Notes: generated by a model not told the origin, from the sequence alone. Positions 33,123 through 42,402 are shown, counted from the first letter of the stretch. The stretch is 49,476 bases of DNA from Clostridia bacterium (GCA_017472305.1 JAFUQP010000041.1:1-49476); one strand, 5' to 3'. Translations and numbers: made by a program.

Positions 33123-33321
33123 AGCACCTCACTAAAAAGCATTCGAAAACCTTGTTGATATACAATCGCAGAATAATCAAATAATCACGCACTGCGATAG
33201 ACTGCTATTTATATTTTACCATAATGCAAATAATTTTGCAAGTGTCAATATATGGTCTTGTGAAAATCTTTTTGCGAGTGGAAACCTCTGCCCCGCGTGA
33301 AGTGCTACAGGGCTTGGTAAG

Positions 33322-33417
33322 GCACCGAGGACCAAGACTGCCAAAGCACCGCGGGACAAGCCAGCCAAAGCACCGTGGGACAAGCCTGCCAAAGCACCGC
33401 AGGACAAGCACGCCCTA
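33322..33417. repeat. Minisatellite: four tandem copies of a 24-bp unit
   Basis: Units at 33322-33345, 33346-33369, 33370-33393 and 33394-33417, consensus GCACCGCGGGACAAGCCAGC plus CAAA, with 2-6 differences each. They lie in a 430-base intergenic region that otherwise holds only the upstream part of the TetR gene and a terminator. The period is a multiple of three, so open frames run through on both strands, but neither has a convincing start. Confidence 0.85.
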
Positions 33418-33498
33418 TGCCGAGGGCAGCTCCGACGCAAAACGGCGGAGTTCATTTGTGAAAATCCAATCCGTCCGACAAAAAGAACGCGAGAAAGC

Positions 33499-33546
33499 AA
33501 AAAGAGCGGATTTTGCAAACTTTAATTTACAAATATCGCTCTTTTT
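33499..33546. terminator. Bidirectional terminator after the ferritin-like gene
   Basis: AAAAAGAGCG (33499-33508) pairs with CGCTCTTTTT (33537-33546), with an inner TTTG/CAAA pairing. It lies 8 bases past the stop of the gene at 33554. Confidence 0.75.
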
Positions 33547-33553
33547 GTTATTA

Positions 33554-33988
33554 TTACAAATGTTTTCTCATTTTTGCCTCGAGATATTCCTCTGAGGCTA
33601 TAAGCCGTTTTGCAATATCTACAGATGCGCGGCTCGCCTTCGGGTACTCGTTAAGATATGAGTAAATCGACTTTATTCCCATATCGCAGCCGTCGGTCAT
33701 AAGATGTGCGACCGTCTTGTCGCTAGGGTTCATCATCATCTTCGTCCGTATTTTCATTCCGCTCATCATTCTGGCTATAGGGTGCGGGTCCTTTGTGGCA
33801 GCACCCGCATTTTTCAGCTCCGCGTGCGCCTCGTCGGCAAGAGATGCGTGTGTGTTCTTCGTCGATTCGAGCGCCTCGCGCATATCACGCGATTTCGTTC
33901 TTGGTAGAACCTTCTTTATCGCGTCCTCTCCCATTTTTATACCGGAGTTGCACTCTATCAGCAATTTTACCGTATCGTTGTTTTCCAT
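33554..33988 (-). CDS. Small ferritin-like helical protein of unknown function
   Basis: 144 residues, almost entirely helical. The start at 33988 follows AAGAAAGGA. Four helices are predicted by eye: 4-30 (VKLLIECNSGIKMGEDAIKK), 35-62 (REALESTKNTHASLADEAHAEL), 72-108 and 112-144. The His and Glu residues in the second helix (THASLADEAHAE) and the general outline recall the DUF2383/ferritin-like group, but the full di-iron ExxH pairs are not evident. The neighbour on the same strand is a DUF3006-like mini-protein gene. Confidence 0.6.
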   Translation of the reverse strand: MENNDTVKLLIECNSGIKMGEDAIKKVLPRTKSRDMREALESTKNTHASLADEAHAELKNAGAATKDPHPIARMMSGMKIRTKMMMNPSDKTVAHLMTDGCDMGIKSIYSYLNEYPKASRASVDIAKRLIASEEYLEAKMRKHL

Positions 33989-34069
33989 ACCAAATCCTTT
34001 CTTAGAAGCATTAGAAGCTCCGAGAAGCTCCGTTGGCCCTTTATTTTAGTATGGATAAAAAGGTAGGAA

Positions 34070-34231
34070 TTATCCCTCTACGGTAAATTCAAGATTTTCA
34101 TACGAAAGCACAGTGCCGATATCCACCCCGAGCGGCAAAAGCGCAAGCGCAATAAACAGCTCCTCGCTCTCATCTGTTTCGGGCGACAGATACGCATAGT
34201 CGCCCTCAATTCTTTTTACAGTATATTTCAT
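34070..34231 (-). CDS. DUF3006-like mini-protein, 53 residues
   Basis: A short gene with ATG at 34231 after GGGGGAAAG and a stop at 34070. The protein starts MKYTVKRIEGDYAYL, continues through ALLPLGVDIGTVLSYENLEF and ends TVEG. This is the compact five-strand pattern of DUF3006: VxRIEGDxAxL, LPxGVxxGxVL, then a final strand. Family members in Firmicutes are often encoded next to secreted metallo-hydrolases; none is seen here. A promoter with a 17-base spacer precedes it. Confidence 0.7.
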   Translation of the reverse strand: MKYTVKRIEGDYAYLSPETDESEELFIALALLPLGVDIGTVLSYENLEFTVEG

Positions 34232-34298
34232 ATCAATCTTTCCCCCGATAGACTTTAATTGGTTTTTTTAATTTTAATTTGTAAAGTCCCTCGTTAAC

Positions 34299-34327
34299 AG
34301 TTTACCATAAAAACGAGATTTTCGCAA
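34299..34327 (-). promoter_or_regulatory. Promoter of the DUF3006-like gene
   Basis: TTGCGA (34322-34327 on the minus strand), 17 bases, TAAACT (34299-34304). The -10 is a moderate match. Confidence 0.5.
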
Positions 34328-34380
34328 GATTTTTTTAGCCGTAGTCAATGCCGACCTTATTCTGCTGCTCAAGACTTTAT

Positions 34381-34455
34381 TTACCAATTCTTTACCGTCT
34401 TTAACAGAGATTTAACCTACAGCCGATTGCAAAGTTAACAGAGGGAATGTAAAAT
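34381..34455 (+). promoter_or_regulatory. Promoter of the Na/Pi transporter gene with PhoP-box-like repeats
   Basis: TTGCAA (34427-34432), 17 bases, TAAAAT (34450-34455). Upstream and in the spacer, TTAACA-like hexamers lie on the same face of the helix: TTACCA 34381, TTACCG 34392, TTAACA 34401, TTAACC 34412 and TTAACA 34435, that is steps of 11, 9, 11 and 23. PhoP boxes of Bacillus are TTAACA repeats with about 11-base period, and the gene moves phosphate. The rest of 34232-34545 holds nothing else I can name. Confidence 0.5.
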
Positions 34456-34545
34456 AATAGAGGCTTTCGGGTTTATTCTCGACACATTTGTCGTCAAATA
34501 ATATTTATACATCAGCTCGCCAAAGGCGGCAAAACGGAGGTTTTT

Positions 34546-36276
34546 ATGGATTTACTTGGACTTATCGGCGGTCTTTCGCTATTCCTGTTCGGAATGACCG
34601 TTATGGGACAGGCGCTTGAGCGCCGTGCAGGCGGCGGTCTTGAGATTATGCTCTCAAAGCTCACCTCGGGAAAAATAAGAGGTCTGCTCACAGGACTTGG
34701 TGTCACCGCAATCATTCAGTCATCCTCTGCTACGACGGTTATGGTCGTCGGCTTCGTTAACTCGGGACTTATGAGCCTCGGGCAGGCTATAAACGTCATT
34801 ATGGGTGCAAACATCGGTACTACCGTCACCGCTTGGATACTCAGCCTCTCGGGCATAAGCAGCGATAACCCCTTCTTAGCAATGCTCAAGCCCTCAAACT
34901 TCTCTCCGATACTCGCTCTTATCGGTGTTGTGCTTCTGATGTTCACAAAAAGCACTAAGAAAAAGGACACCGGCACAATCCTTCTCGGCTTCGCTACCCT
35001 GATGTTCGGTATGGACGCAATGAGCGCCGCCGTTGCGGGGCTTAAGGACGTAGAATGGTTTACCGAGATGTTCGTTATGTTCTCAAATCCCCTGCTCGGC
35101 GTTCTCGTAGGAGCGCTGGTCACGGCTGTTATTCAGTCCTCGTCGGCATCTGTAGGTATTCTCCAGGCTCTTGCCGCAACAGGCAGAGTAACGCTCGGCT
35201 CGTCCATTCCAATTATAATGGGACAGAACATAGGCACCTGCGTTACCGCTATGCTCTCCTCGGTGGGCACGAACAAAAATGCGCGCCGTGCGGCTCTCGT
35301 ACACCTGTTCTTCAACATTATCGGTACGGTTATTTTCGTAGCATTATATATGATTGTGAGCCCGTTTATCGCAGGCTTCCTCGCAGGACCCGCCACAGCG
35401 CTCAGCATTGCAATCTGCCACTCGCTCTTTAACGTATTCTGCACGCTAATACTCTTCCCCGCCTCGTCGCTTCTTGAGAAGCTTGCCTACAGGCTTATCC
35501 GCGACACCGAGTCCCCCGACAAGAACGAGGAGCTCGACGAGCGTCTGCTTCTCACTCCCCAGATAGCCCTCGAGCGTTGCCGCGAGCTAATTTGCGAGAT
35601 GGGCAACGAGGCAGTCCTCGCTATGAAGGAGGCAACTCTGTCGCTTGACGAATATACCGACGAGCGAGCAAGAAAAATCCGCGCAATAGAGGAGCACAGC
35701 GACCACTACGAGGACATAATCGCGACCTATCTTCTGAAGCTCTCGGAAAAGCAGCTTGACAGTAAATCGGGAGCCGAGGCAACCCTCTATCTTAAGGCTA
35801 TCGGCGACTTCGAGAGAATTTCCGACCACGCAGTAAACGTGCTCGAGTCGGCAGAGGAGCTTCGCGAGAAGAAGATAGACTTTACCGAGGGAGCAAAGGC
35901 GGAGCTTCTCCGTATGCGCGAGGCTGTCACCGAAATACTCGAGCTTTCTATGGACGTATTCAGGAACAACGACACCGAGCTTGCCGACAGTGTTGAGCCG
36001 CTCGAAACCGTCATAGACAGAATGAAGGAAAATATGCGTACCGCTCATATTACAAGACTCGTTGACGGCAAGTGCAGCATAGAGGCAGGCTTCGTATGGT
36101 CCGACCTTCTCACAAACTTTGAGCGCACAGCCGACCACTGCTCGAATATCGCCGGCGGTATTCTTGATGCGGCATCGGGCAATATGGATATCCACAGAGT
36201 CCTTCGCGCAAAGAAGGAGAGCGCCGACACCTTCACCTCTCTTTACGAGCAATACAGAGAAAAATACCTCGCGTAA
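34546..36276 (+). CDS. Na/phosphate cotransporter family protein with PhoU-like tail
   Basis: 576 residues, ATG after GGAGG. Residues 1-300 hold two inverted Na/Pi-cotransport repeats, each with the QSSSA motif (IIQSSSATTVMVVGF and VIQSSSASVGILQ) and with GxNIGT motifs (MGANIGTTVTAW, MGQNIGTCVTAM) that line the ion path. Residues about 340-560 form a PhoU-like helical domain (EATLYLKAIGDFERISDHA, LTNFERTADHCSNIA) thought to sense or gate. Length is normal for the bacterial two-part form. It has its own promoter with phosphate-box-like repeats, and its own terminator. Confidence 0.93.
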   Translation: MDLLGLIGGLSLFLFGMTVMGQALERRAGGGLEIMLSKLTSGKIRGLLTGLGVTAIIQSSSATTVMVVGFVNSGLMSLGQAINVIMGANIGTTVTAWILSLSGISSDNPFLAMLKPSNFSPILALIGVVLLMFTKSTKKKDTGTILLGFATLMFGMDAMSAAVAGLKDVEWFTEMFVMFSNPLLGVLVGALVTAVIQSSSASVGILQALAATGRVTLGSSIPIIMGQNIGTCVTAMLSSVGTNKNARRAALVHLFFNIIGTVIFVALYMIVSPFIAGFLAGPATALSIAICHSLFNVFCTLILFPASSLLEKLAYRLIRDTESPDKNEELDERLLLTPQIALERCRELICEMGNEAVLAMKEATLSLDEYTDERARKIRAIEEHSDHYEDIIATYLLKLSEKQLDSKSGAEATLYLKAIGDFERISDHAVNVLESAEELREKKIDFTEGAKAELLRMREAVTEILELSMDVFRNNDTELADSVEPLETVIDRMKENMRTAHITRLVDGKCSIEAGFVWSDLLTNFERTADHCSNIAGGILDAASGNMDIHRVLRAKKESADTFTSLYEQYREKYLA

Positions 36277-36314
36277 TTTTCAAGGTCACATCACCCGCTT
36301 GAACTCAAAAACAT

Positions 36315-36364
36315 AAAATCCCCTGTATATGTAAACCTTAGGTTACATTTACGGGGGATTTTTT
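36315..36364 (+). terminator. Terminator after the Na/Pi transporter gene
   Basis: A stem of more than 18 bp with few mismatches (36315-36336 with 36341-36362) and a T-run. The symmetrical A-run would also allow minus-strand termination, but no minus gene is near. Confidence 0.85.
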
Positions 36365-36392
36365 CATTATTTTGATATACGTCACTTCGTTA

Positions 36393-36421
36393 TTGAAAAA
36401 AGCTCTTCAATATGTTATCAT
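36393..36421 (+). promoter_or_regulatory. Promoter of the lipoprotein gene at 36476
   Basis: TTGAAA (36393-36398), 17 bases, TATCAT (36416-36421). Confidence 0.65.
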
Positions 36422-36475
36422 ATAAGTGTGAGGAACATATATTTTCCTTGCAGACATACCAAAGGAGCACGCGCT

Positions 36476-37903
36476 ATGAAAAAAATCTTAAAACACTCAC
36501 TTCTTCTTATACTCACCGCTTTGACACTCCTCTCATTTGCCTCCTGCGGCTGGTTCGGCGGTGACGGCCCAGTGGATTTAAGCAAGCTTGAGGGACGTAA
36601 GCTTGCCGATGCTCTTCTCCGCGAAAGCGACCGCGCAATGGACTCGCTTGGTTCATACGTAACAGAGGGCGAAACCTCTCTCTCAATGACTGTTGATAAT
36701 CTTACTTATCTTACCACCTCTACCTACACGACAAAGGAAACGGGTATAGGAACCGATGACTACAGAACTACGACCATGACGGAAACGGTAAACTTTATAG
36801 ACGGTAAGAAGCAGGACTCTGTTTTCAACAAGCACGGATATCAGAACGGCAAAGCCTATTTCGTCACTCTTGTTGACGGAGTCTATTCCGAAATCTGCGG
36901 CACACTCTCACTCGAGGATTACGTGAACCGTGTTGTGCTTAGCTCAGATTCCGCCGAATCCGATATATCCGCCGGAGCCGTTACCGACGATTACACCGCG
37001 GCTTCTGCCGAGCGTCTTGAAGGCGGCGACATCAGGGCAAGCTACAGCGGCTTCGGACAAAAAACGAAGGACGCCTTTAAAGGAACAACCGAGATTTTAG
37101 ACGAAACGTACGACGATATTTTGATTAAGGACGTCAAGCTCAACGTGCTTTATACCTCTGATGCGAAAATCAAGGAAATAGAGATGTCCATTGAATTCGG
37201 CGGGGTAAAATGGGTAGACGATGAGGACCTGCCGAAGTTAAGTCTTAAAATAAAATTCTCAAGCTTCAACGAGGACGTTGAGATTGAGCTGAACCACGCG
37301 GACTTTACCGACATCGGTGACCTTAACGAGGTCTATAAGCTCATCGATATTCTCAACGCCGAGAAGCAATCCGAAAGCGGAAGCTTTACCTATTCCGCAA
37401 ATCAGACAAAAGGAATTCAGAAGTCAAGCGAATACCACACCACCGAATACTACACCAACCGCAAGGGACGCCTCGTATATAAAATAGGGGTGACAGGCCT
37501 CGTACAAACCTATAAGGATGGCGTTATCACCCTGAAGCAAAACGGCGAAGCAGCCTACGCTCCAAGCACCGACAGAATTGAAAGGGAAAGGCTCGGCTCG
37601 CTAATCGACGCGGCAGAGCTATCGGTTGAGAAGGTAACCTCAATCAAGAAAACCGTCAACCAGAATGAAACGGTTTACGAGCTTACGCTCGCATTTAACG
37701 ATACACCCGCGCACAGAAATTCTCACAAGGATGCCTACGGTAAGCACAGTCTCTCCGACTGTGTGGCAGAGGTCAAGATAACCGTAAAGGACGGCAGGCT
37801 CTCGACGTATGAGTACAACGTAACCGCCAAGATTTATTACGGAACGCGGTACGATGATTTCACGTACACCTCGACCTGCGATATTAACGAGCCGAAAAAT
37901 TAA
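36476..37903 (+). CDS. Lipoprotein of unknown function, 475 residues
   Basis: Start at 36476, after AAAGGAG; the frame opens at 36428 without a site. Lipobox FASC (Cys24), then WFGGDG and a short linker. The mature part is rich in Ser, Thr and Asp with long beta strands and reads like a lipoprotein-carrier fold of the LolA/LppX or DUF6612 type (ADALLRESDRAMDSLGSYVTEGETSLSMTV near the start is typical, then many strands). No catalytic motif. It is a single-gene unit with its own promoter and terminator. A role in the cell envelope is inferred only from the fold impression. Confidence 0.65.
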   Translation: MKKILKHSLLLILTALTLLSFASCGWFGGDGPVDLSKLEGRKLADALLRESDRAMDSLGSYVTEGETSLSMTVDNLTYLTTSTYTTKETGIGTDDYRTTTMTETVNFIDGKKQDSVFNKHGYQNGKAYFVTLVDGVYSEICGTLSLEDYVNRVVLSSDSAESDISAGAVTDDYTAASAERLEGGDIRASYSGFGQKTKDAFKGTTEILDETYDDILIKDVKLNVLYTSDAKIKEIEMSIEFGGVKWVDDEDLPKLSLKIKFSSFNEDVEIELNHADFTDIGDLNEVYKLIDILNAEKQSESGSFTYSANQTKGIQKSSEYHTTEYYTNRKGRLVYKIGVTGLVQTYKDGVITLKQNGEAAYAPSTDRIERERLGSLIDAAELSVEKVTSIKKTVNQNETVYELTLAFNDTPAHRNSHKDAYGKHSLSDCVAEVKITVKDGRLSTYEYNVTAKIYYGTRYDDFTYTSTCDINEPKN

Positions 37904-37923
37904 CAAAAACAAATGGCATAAAG

Positions 37924-37959
37924 AAAGCCCCCGAGCGCAAGTGCGCTCGGGGGCTTTTT
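37924..37959 (+). terminator. Strong intrinsic terminator
   Basis: A 15-bp GC-rich stem starting AAAGCCCCCGAGCGC with a 4-base loop and five T residues, 20 bases after the lipoprotein gene. It can also act on the minus strand. Confidence 0.92.
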
Positions 37960-38092
37960 GCAAACTATACTTTGCAAAATAAGCACTGTTCAGCAAATTT
38001 ACCCGTAGCAGAGCCAAACACATAAGCCCTACGACAGCAAAATTCCGTGTCTTTCTCCGTAGCTTACCTTGTAAAGTCCGCCAACAAAGGCA

Positions 38093-40414
38093 TTAAAGCA
38101 AAAACAGCTTCTCTATTGCGAGGAAGAGGTCAAAGTTCAGTGAGTGCGCCGCCTCGTTGAGCGAGAAGAGCGTGGGCAGAGAGAAGAGTATGCCGACAAA
38201 CGCGCCGAGAAGCAAGGAAAGAAGCACCTCGGTAAGCTTCACTCCGGCTATCGCGCGGCGAGAGGCACCCACAAGCCTGAACAGCTCAAAATCTTCCCTT
38301 CTCTGTCGGTAGCTCTCCGAGAGGTTGTCGGCAAGTCCGACTGTCGCAAACAAAATCAGCGCGAAAAGAAGCACGTAGGCTGCCGAAATATATATTTCGA
38401 GAAGCTCGGTATGCGATTTAATAAGCTCCGATACCTCGACGACAGCGCTCATCTCTCCCGCCGCCACGGCGGATAGCTCCGAGAGCATCGCCTCTTCTCT
38501 GCCCCCGTCTGCCTTGACGAGTAGCATATTGTATCCTATTCCGAAATGCTCGCTGTCGATTATAACGGCGGGCAGTCCCATATCGGCAACCGCCCCGACG
38601 GTAAGAATAAGCGGCGCGCCGCCAAGCATCACGGTCATCTCATCACCTACATCAAGTGATAGCTGCTCCCTACAGGTCGAGGAAATCACGGCACCGCCGC
38701 CGCTTGGCATACCCTCAATTTCAAGCACAGGATTGAACGCCCGAGGCGAGTCAGCCGCAAGCACCGTCAGTGTTTTGCCTTCTCCGTAGGTCGCCGACTG
38801 CTGATAAACTCTCATAACGCTGCCGTTTTCGCTCTCCGAGAGCTTTCCGTATGCGCGCTCGGTTGGCGACAGAACGGCATAATCTCCGTCGAGCATTTCC
38901 TCACCGAGCTGCATAAAGCCCTCAGAGGCAAGAACGAGCGCCCCTGTCGAAATCAGCGCGGCGACAAGCAGAGCCACAAGCCTCGTTGTGTTGTGAAGCA
39001 CCTTAACAGAAAGGTAATTTTTAAGTCCGTAGTATATAGGAGCGCTCCTCACGCCTCTGCCGTCAGTCTTTCCGCCTTTTGAAAGTGCCGCCGAGGCAAG
39101 CGCGGATATTTTCCTTGTAATTATCGGCGAGGAGAGTAAAAGAAGAAGTATGAGCGACAGCACCGACAAAATTCCGACGGTAAGTCTTGCCTTGCCATCA
39201 AGAGCAAAGGTGAGAACAAAGAGGACCGCCGATAGAACAAGTGCCGAAAGCGACATTTTGCCAAGCGGCAACTCGCGACGCCTTCTGCCTCTTGTGAGAA
39301 TAAACACAGTCGCGGTAAGAAGCACCGAAAGTAACATCACGAAAGCCGCAATCACAGAGCCCGCCACCGTGAGCGTAGGAGTAGCGTAGGAAAGTCCCAC
39401 CGCAATGCCGAAGAGGCGCGAAGCAGGAACAGACAGAAGAATACCGAGCGGCGTACCGACGAGCCAGTATAACAAAATCTCGCCGTACTGCATAGAATTC
39501 ATAACCAGAGGCCGCGCTCCCGCGAGAGTGAGGCTTTCGTTTTCGTCGGTGCGCTTCAGCGACAGAATGTAGAAGCAAGCAAAGGTCACCGCCGCCGAAA
39601 CAAGAATAATCAAGGCAACCGAAACGCTTATGACGAAATCGAGAGTATCGGTAATAAGGCTTGAATTTCTGATTCCGTCAACGTCGGTAAAGCTCTTGCC
39701 CGAAAAATCGCTGTCAGAGGAAAGAATTGAGATGCATTCCCCCGCCGTCACCGTGTCAGAGAGGTCAATATAAAGGGTTGTCGAGGGCAAAAAGTCCTCG
39801 CCCATAGCCGAAATAAACGCCGAGCTCTGCGAAAGCGCTCGCATCACCGCACGGGTATCGAGCATCACGTCGTATTTTCCAAGATACCGAGCCTCGGAAA
39901 TTCCGCAGACTGTAAAGCTCCGTGACACCCCGAGAATTTCAACAGAAAGCCCGTCACCAAGAGATAAACCGAGCCTCTCGGCAAGACCTCGGCTGATAAG
40001 CACCGAGCGCGAAAGGCTATCCTCGCTTATACCGAGGTACTCGCTAAATCTAATATCAAAAACGTCGCCGACAGTATATAGGTCAGAGGCTACGGCAAAC
40101 ACCGACTCGCCCCCGTCCGAAAGCGACAAGACAGTGTTGAATATTCCGACAGTCGCACAGCTCTCGCCAAGAAGCGCATCTATACGCTCCGCGAGCATAA
40201 ACCTCGAGTCGGAGCCCGAGCCCTGTGTCACGACGAGGTCGGCGCTTCCGTACTGTGCCGCAATATGTGCCTCGCTCTCCTCGGTTATAGCATCGCGTAG
40301 CGTCAGCGCCGAGGCGGTGAAGGTCACCGAAAGCATAACCGTGAGAACAAGTATCAGTGGCTGCAACGGATGCCGCCCGATACTGCGGAAAAGATGTTTA
40401 AAAAGAAGCCTCAT
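38093..40414 (-). CDS. MacB/FtsX-type ABC transporter permease
   Basis: 773 residues. The N-terminal helix (22-40) is followed by a large extracytoplasmic MacB-like periplasmic core domain (about 45-240), three helices (about 260-370), additional helices (390-430), then a second extracytoplasmic domain and a second FtsX helix set (about 665-770, with ESYRQRREDFELFRLVGASRRAIAGV, the usual turn after the first FtsX helix). Such proteins act by mechanotransmission rather than classical transport, moving lipoproteins, peptides or signals. Its start overlaps the ATPase stop by 4 bases. Confidence 0.88.
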   Translation of the reverse strand: MRLLFKHLFRSIGRHPLQPLILVLTVMLSVTFTASALTLRDAITEESEAHIAAQYGSADLVVTQGSGSDSRFMLAERIDALLGESCATVGIFNTVLSLSDGGESVFAVASDLYTVGDVFDIRFSEYLGISEDSLSRSVLISRGLAERLGLSLGDGLSVEILGVSRSFTVCGISEARYLGKYDVMLDTRAVMRALSQSSAFISAMGEDFLPSTTLYIDLSDTVTAGECISILSSDSDFSGKSFTDVDGIRNSSLITDTLDFVISVSVALIILVSAAVTFACFYILSLKRTDENESLTLAGARPLVMNSMQYGEILLYWLVGTPLGILLSVPASRLFGIAVGLSYATPTLTVAGSVIAAFVMLLSVLLTATVFILTRGRRRRELPLGKMSLSALVLSAVLFVLTFALDGKARLTVGILSVLSLILLLLLSSPIITRKISALASAALSKGGKTDGRGVRSAPIYYGLKNYLSVKVLHNTTRLVALLVAALISTGALVLASEGFMQLGEEMLDGDYAVLSPTERAYGKLSESENGSVMRVYQQSATYGEGKTLTVLAADSPRAFNPVLEIEGMPSGGGAVISSTCREQLSLDVGDEMTVMLGGAPLILTVGAVADMGLPAVIIDSEHFGIGYNMLLVKADGGREEAMLSELSAVAAGEMSAVVEVSELIKSHTELLEIYISAAYVLLFALILFATVGLADNLSESYRQRREDFELFRLVGASRRAIAGVKLTEVLLSLLLGAFVGILFSLPTLFSLNEAAHSLNFDLFLAIEKLFLL

Positions 40415-41064
40415 TCCACAATCTCTCCGTCGCGTATCCTTATTATGCGGCTTCCGTAGGCGGCAACCGCCTCACTGTGAGTTACCTGAATTACGGTAGC
40501 TCCGCACTCTCGGTTTATCTCGGTGAGAAGCTCCATAACCCGCCTCTCCATAGCGGTATCAAGCGCGCCCGTCGGCTCGTCGAGAATAAGAGTTTTCGGC
40601 TTGATAGAAAGCGCGCGCACTATAGCCGCCCTCTGGCACTGACCGCCCGACAGCTCGGTCGGAAGCTTTCCGAGCATTGCGGAAATCTCGAGCCGCTCTG
40701 CGAGCATTTCAATATACTCTTCTCGAGCTTTGTCGGCAGATTTAGCCAAAACAGAGGGCAAAAGTAAATTATCCTTTACATTTAAGGTAGGTATCAGACG
40801 AAAATTCTGAAAGACGAACCCGAGAGATGTGCAGCGCATCTTTGCGATTTCCCTCTCGCCGAGCGAGAAAATATCCACCCCATCGTGAAGAACTCTGCCC
40901 GAGTCCGGGGCAAGATGCGCTCCCATAATTGATATCAGCGTGCTCTTTCCGCTGCCGCTCTTTCCCATAACCGATACGAACTCGCCGTCCCGAATTTCAA
41001 GCGAAACTTTTCGGAGCACCTCTTCGCCGTTATAGCTTTTTTTAAGATTTTCACAGTTAATCAT
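40411..41064 (-). CDS. MacB/LolD-type ABC ATPase
   Basis: 217 residues from the ATG at 41064, which overlaps the stop of the upstream lipoprotein gene by 8 bases; the frame opens at 41109 without a site. Walker A GKSGSGKST, LSGGQCQRAAIVRAL signature, LILDEPTGALD Walker B and VTHSEAVAAYG. The MacB/LolD family trait FQNFRLIPTLNVKDNLLLP is present. It pairs with the 773-residue permease encoded next. Confidence 0.93.
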   Translation of the reverse strand: MINCENLKKSYNGEEVLRKVSLEIRDGEFVSVMGKSGSGKSTLISIMGAHLAPDSGRVLHDGVDIFSLGEREIAKMRCTSLGFVFQNFRLIPTLNVKDNLLLPSVLAKSADKAREEYIEMLAERLEISAMLGKLPTELSGGQCQRAAIVRALSIKPKTLILDEPTGALDTAMERRVMELLTEINRECGATVIQVTHSEAVAAYGSRIIRIRDGEIVE

Positions 41065-42307
41065 TTTGGCTGAAGATTGCATACGCGAGTGCGGGACACT
41101 TGCCTGCAATATATCCTTTCAGAGTTTCAAAAAGCGCGTCAGTGCCGACCGAGGCGCGAAGCTCGTCAATATCGGCGGTGGTAAGGGTCCTGAAATATTC
41201 CGAATAGCCGCTTCCGTAAAAATCAGTCGCAAGGCTTGAATACTCAAGGTTTTCATAGGATATCGAGAAAAGGTAATCAAGCTCCGAAAAATCCTCACTG
41301 TCAAAATCCGAAAGCACCGACACAACAAGCGCCTCACCGTCCCCCGACTTAAGGTATCCTGCATCGGCGGTATCGAGCCTCGACTGAATTTTTGCAAGTA
41401 AGGAAATGAGCCTCGGCATTTTCTCTGAAAGCTCAGCGATATCGCCGTTCTTCGAGGCGGCAAAGGCAAGCTTTTCAAGAAAGCTTGGCGAGTCCTTAAT
41501 AAGCGCCGTACCCGAAAGCTCTGTAAGGATTAGCTCCCACCCCGAAGCCCCGACGGTCAGCTCCTCGGGCGAGCGGTAGGTAAGAAGCATCAGCACCTCG
41601 CCGTCAGAGAGCGAAGCGCCGCCCGCCTCAAGCTCTCCCCCCGCCCAAAGCTCTGATAGAAGGAATACCAAATCAAGCACGCGCGAAACGTTTTCTCTGC
41701 CTACCGACCCGACGAGTGCATCTATTTTCTTCTGATTATTGTTAGCTATAACGAGCTGATAGCCCGCCCCGCTTTGCTCGTAGAGCGAGAGCGCCCTGTC
41801 GCGTTCTTTTTCGTAGCCGTATAGCATAAGCTCGTAGAGTATACTGCCAAAATAGTCCTTGCCCGAAAGGTCCGTTGCGGTAAGATACAGTCCCTTAACC
41901 GAGGAAATATCCCCCTCGCCGAGAAGAAGCCGAGCAAGTCCTTCCCTTCCGTCGTATACCGTCCGAAGGAGCGACAGATATTTTTCTTCACTAATTTTGC
42001 CGTCGGCGCATATCCTTGACATATCGGCAGCCCTCGCGCGCAGCCTTGCCGCCTCGGCGGTGCTGACCTTTACCCTTCCGCACTCCGACTCATAGGAATA
42101 AAGTGTGCCGTATATATACTCCTCGCCGCTTGATTTAGCCTCGTCGGAATAGGTGTGCGTAACCGTCGCCGAGGGGGTGATTTCAATGCCCTCGTAGGGG
42201 CTCTCCCTCTCCTCAGAGCAGGAGAAAAGCGAGAATACAAGCACGAAAAGCACGGCAATCAAAGCTACCCTCAGCGCCCTTGCCCTCGAACGAATATCGG
42301 CTGTCAT
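41057..42307 (-). CDS. Lipoprotein of unknown function, first gene of the MacB-type operon
   Basis: 416 residues from the ATG at 42307, which follows a GGGGGAG site; the frame opens at 42352. Lipobox LFSC (Cys30). The mature part is helical (RLRARAADMSRICADGKISEEKYLSLLRTVY and similar) and acidic. I do not recognise the family. The 8-base overlap with the ATPase gene indicates translational coupling, so the lipoprotein is probably a partner or client of the MacB-type complex. Confidence 0.7.
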   Translation of the reverse strand: MTADIRSRARALRVALIAVLFVLVFSLFSCSEERESPYEGIEITPSATVTHTYSDEAKSSGEEYIYGTLYSYESECGRVKVSTAEAARLRARAADMSRICADGKISEEKYLSLLRTVYDGREGLARLLLGEGDISSVKGLYLTATDLSGKDYFGSILYELMLYGYEKERDRALSLYEQSGAGYQLVIANNNQKKIDALVGSVGRENVSRVLDLVFLLSELWAGGELEAGGASLSDGEVLMLLTYRSPEELTVGASGWELILTELSGTALIKDSPSFLEKLAFAASKNGDIAELSEKMPRLISLLAKIQSRLDTADAGYLKSGDGEALVVSVLSDFDSEDFSELDYLFSISYENLEYSSLATDFYGSGYSEYFRTLTTADIDELRASVGTDALFETLKGYIAGKCPALAYAIFSQND

Positions 42308-42373
42308 TTCGGCTCTCCCCCTTTCCTTCGGTGTGAAAATAACTTTCCTCAAGTTTAAATTTACTATGTAAAA

Positions 42374-42402
42374 AGTATAACAAGATTTTCCCCTCTTGTC
42401 AA
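42374..42402 (-). promoter_or_regulatory. Promoter of the MacB-type operon
   Basis: TTGACA (42397-42402 on the minus strand), 17 bases, TATACT (42374-42379). It diverges from the promoter at 42489-42517. Confidence 0.8.

Noticed and set aside
33322-33417. Possible CRISPR array
   Set aside because: Units are directly adjacent with no spacers between them, and no cas gene is near.
33224-33595. Frames on both strands through the 24-base repeats
   Set aside because: They exist only because the repeat period is a multiple of three; no start signal, and they run across a terminator.
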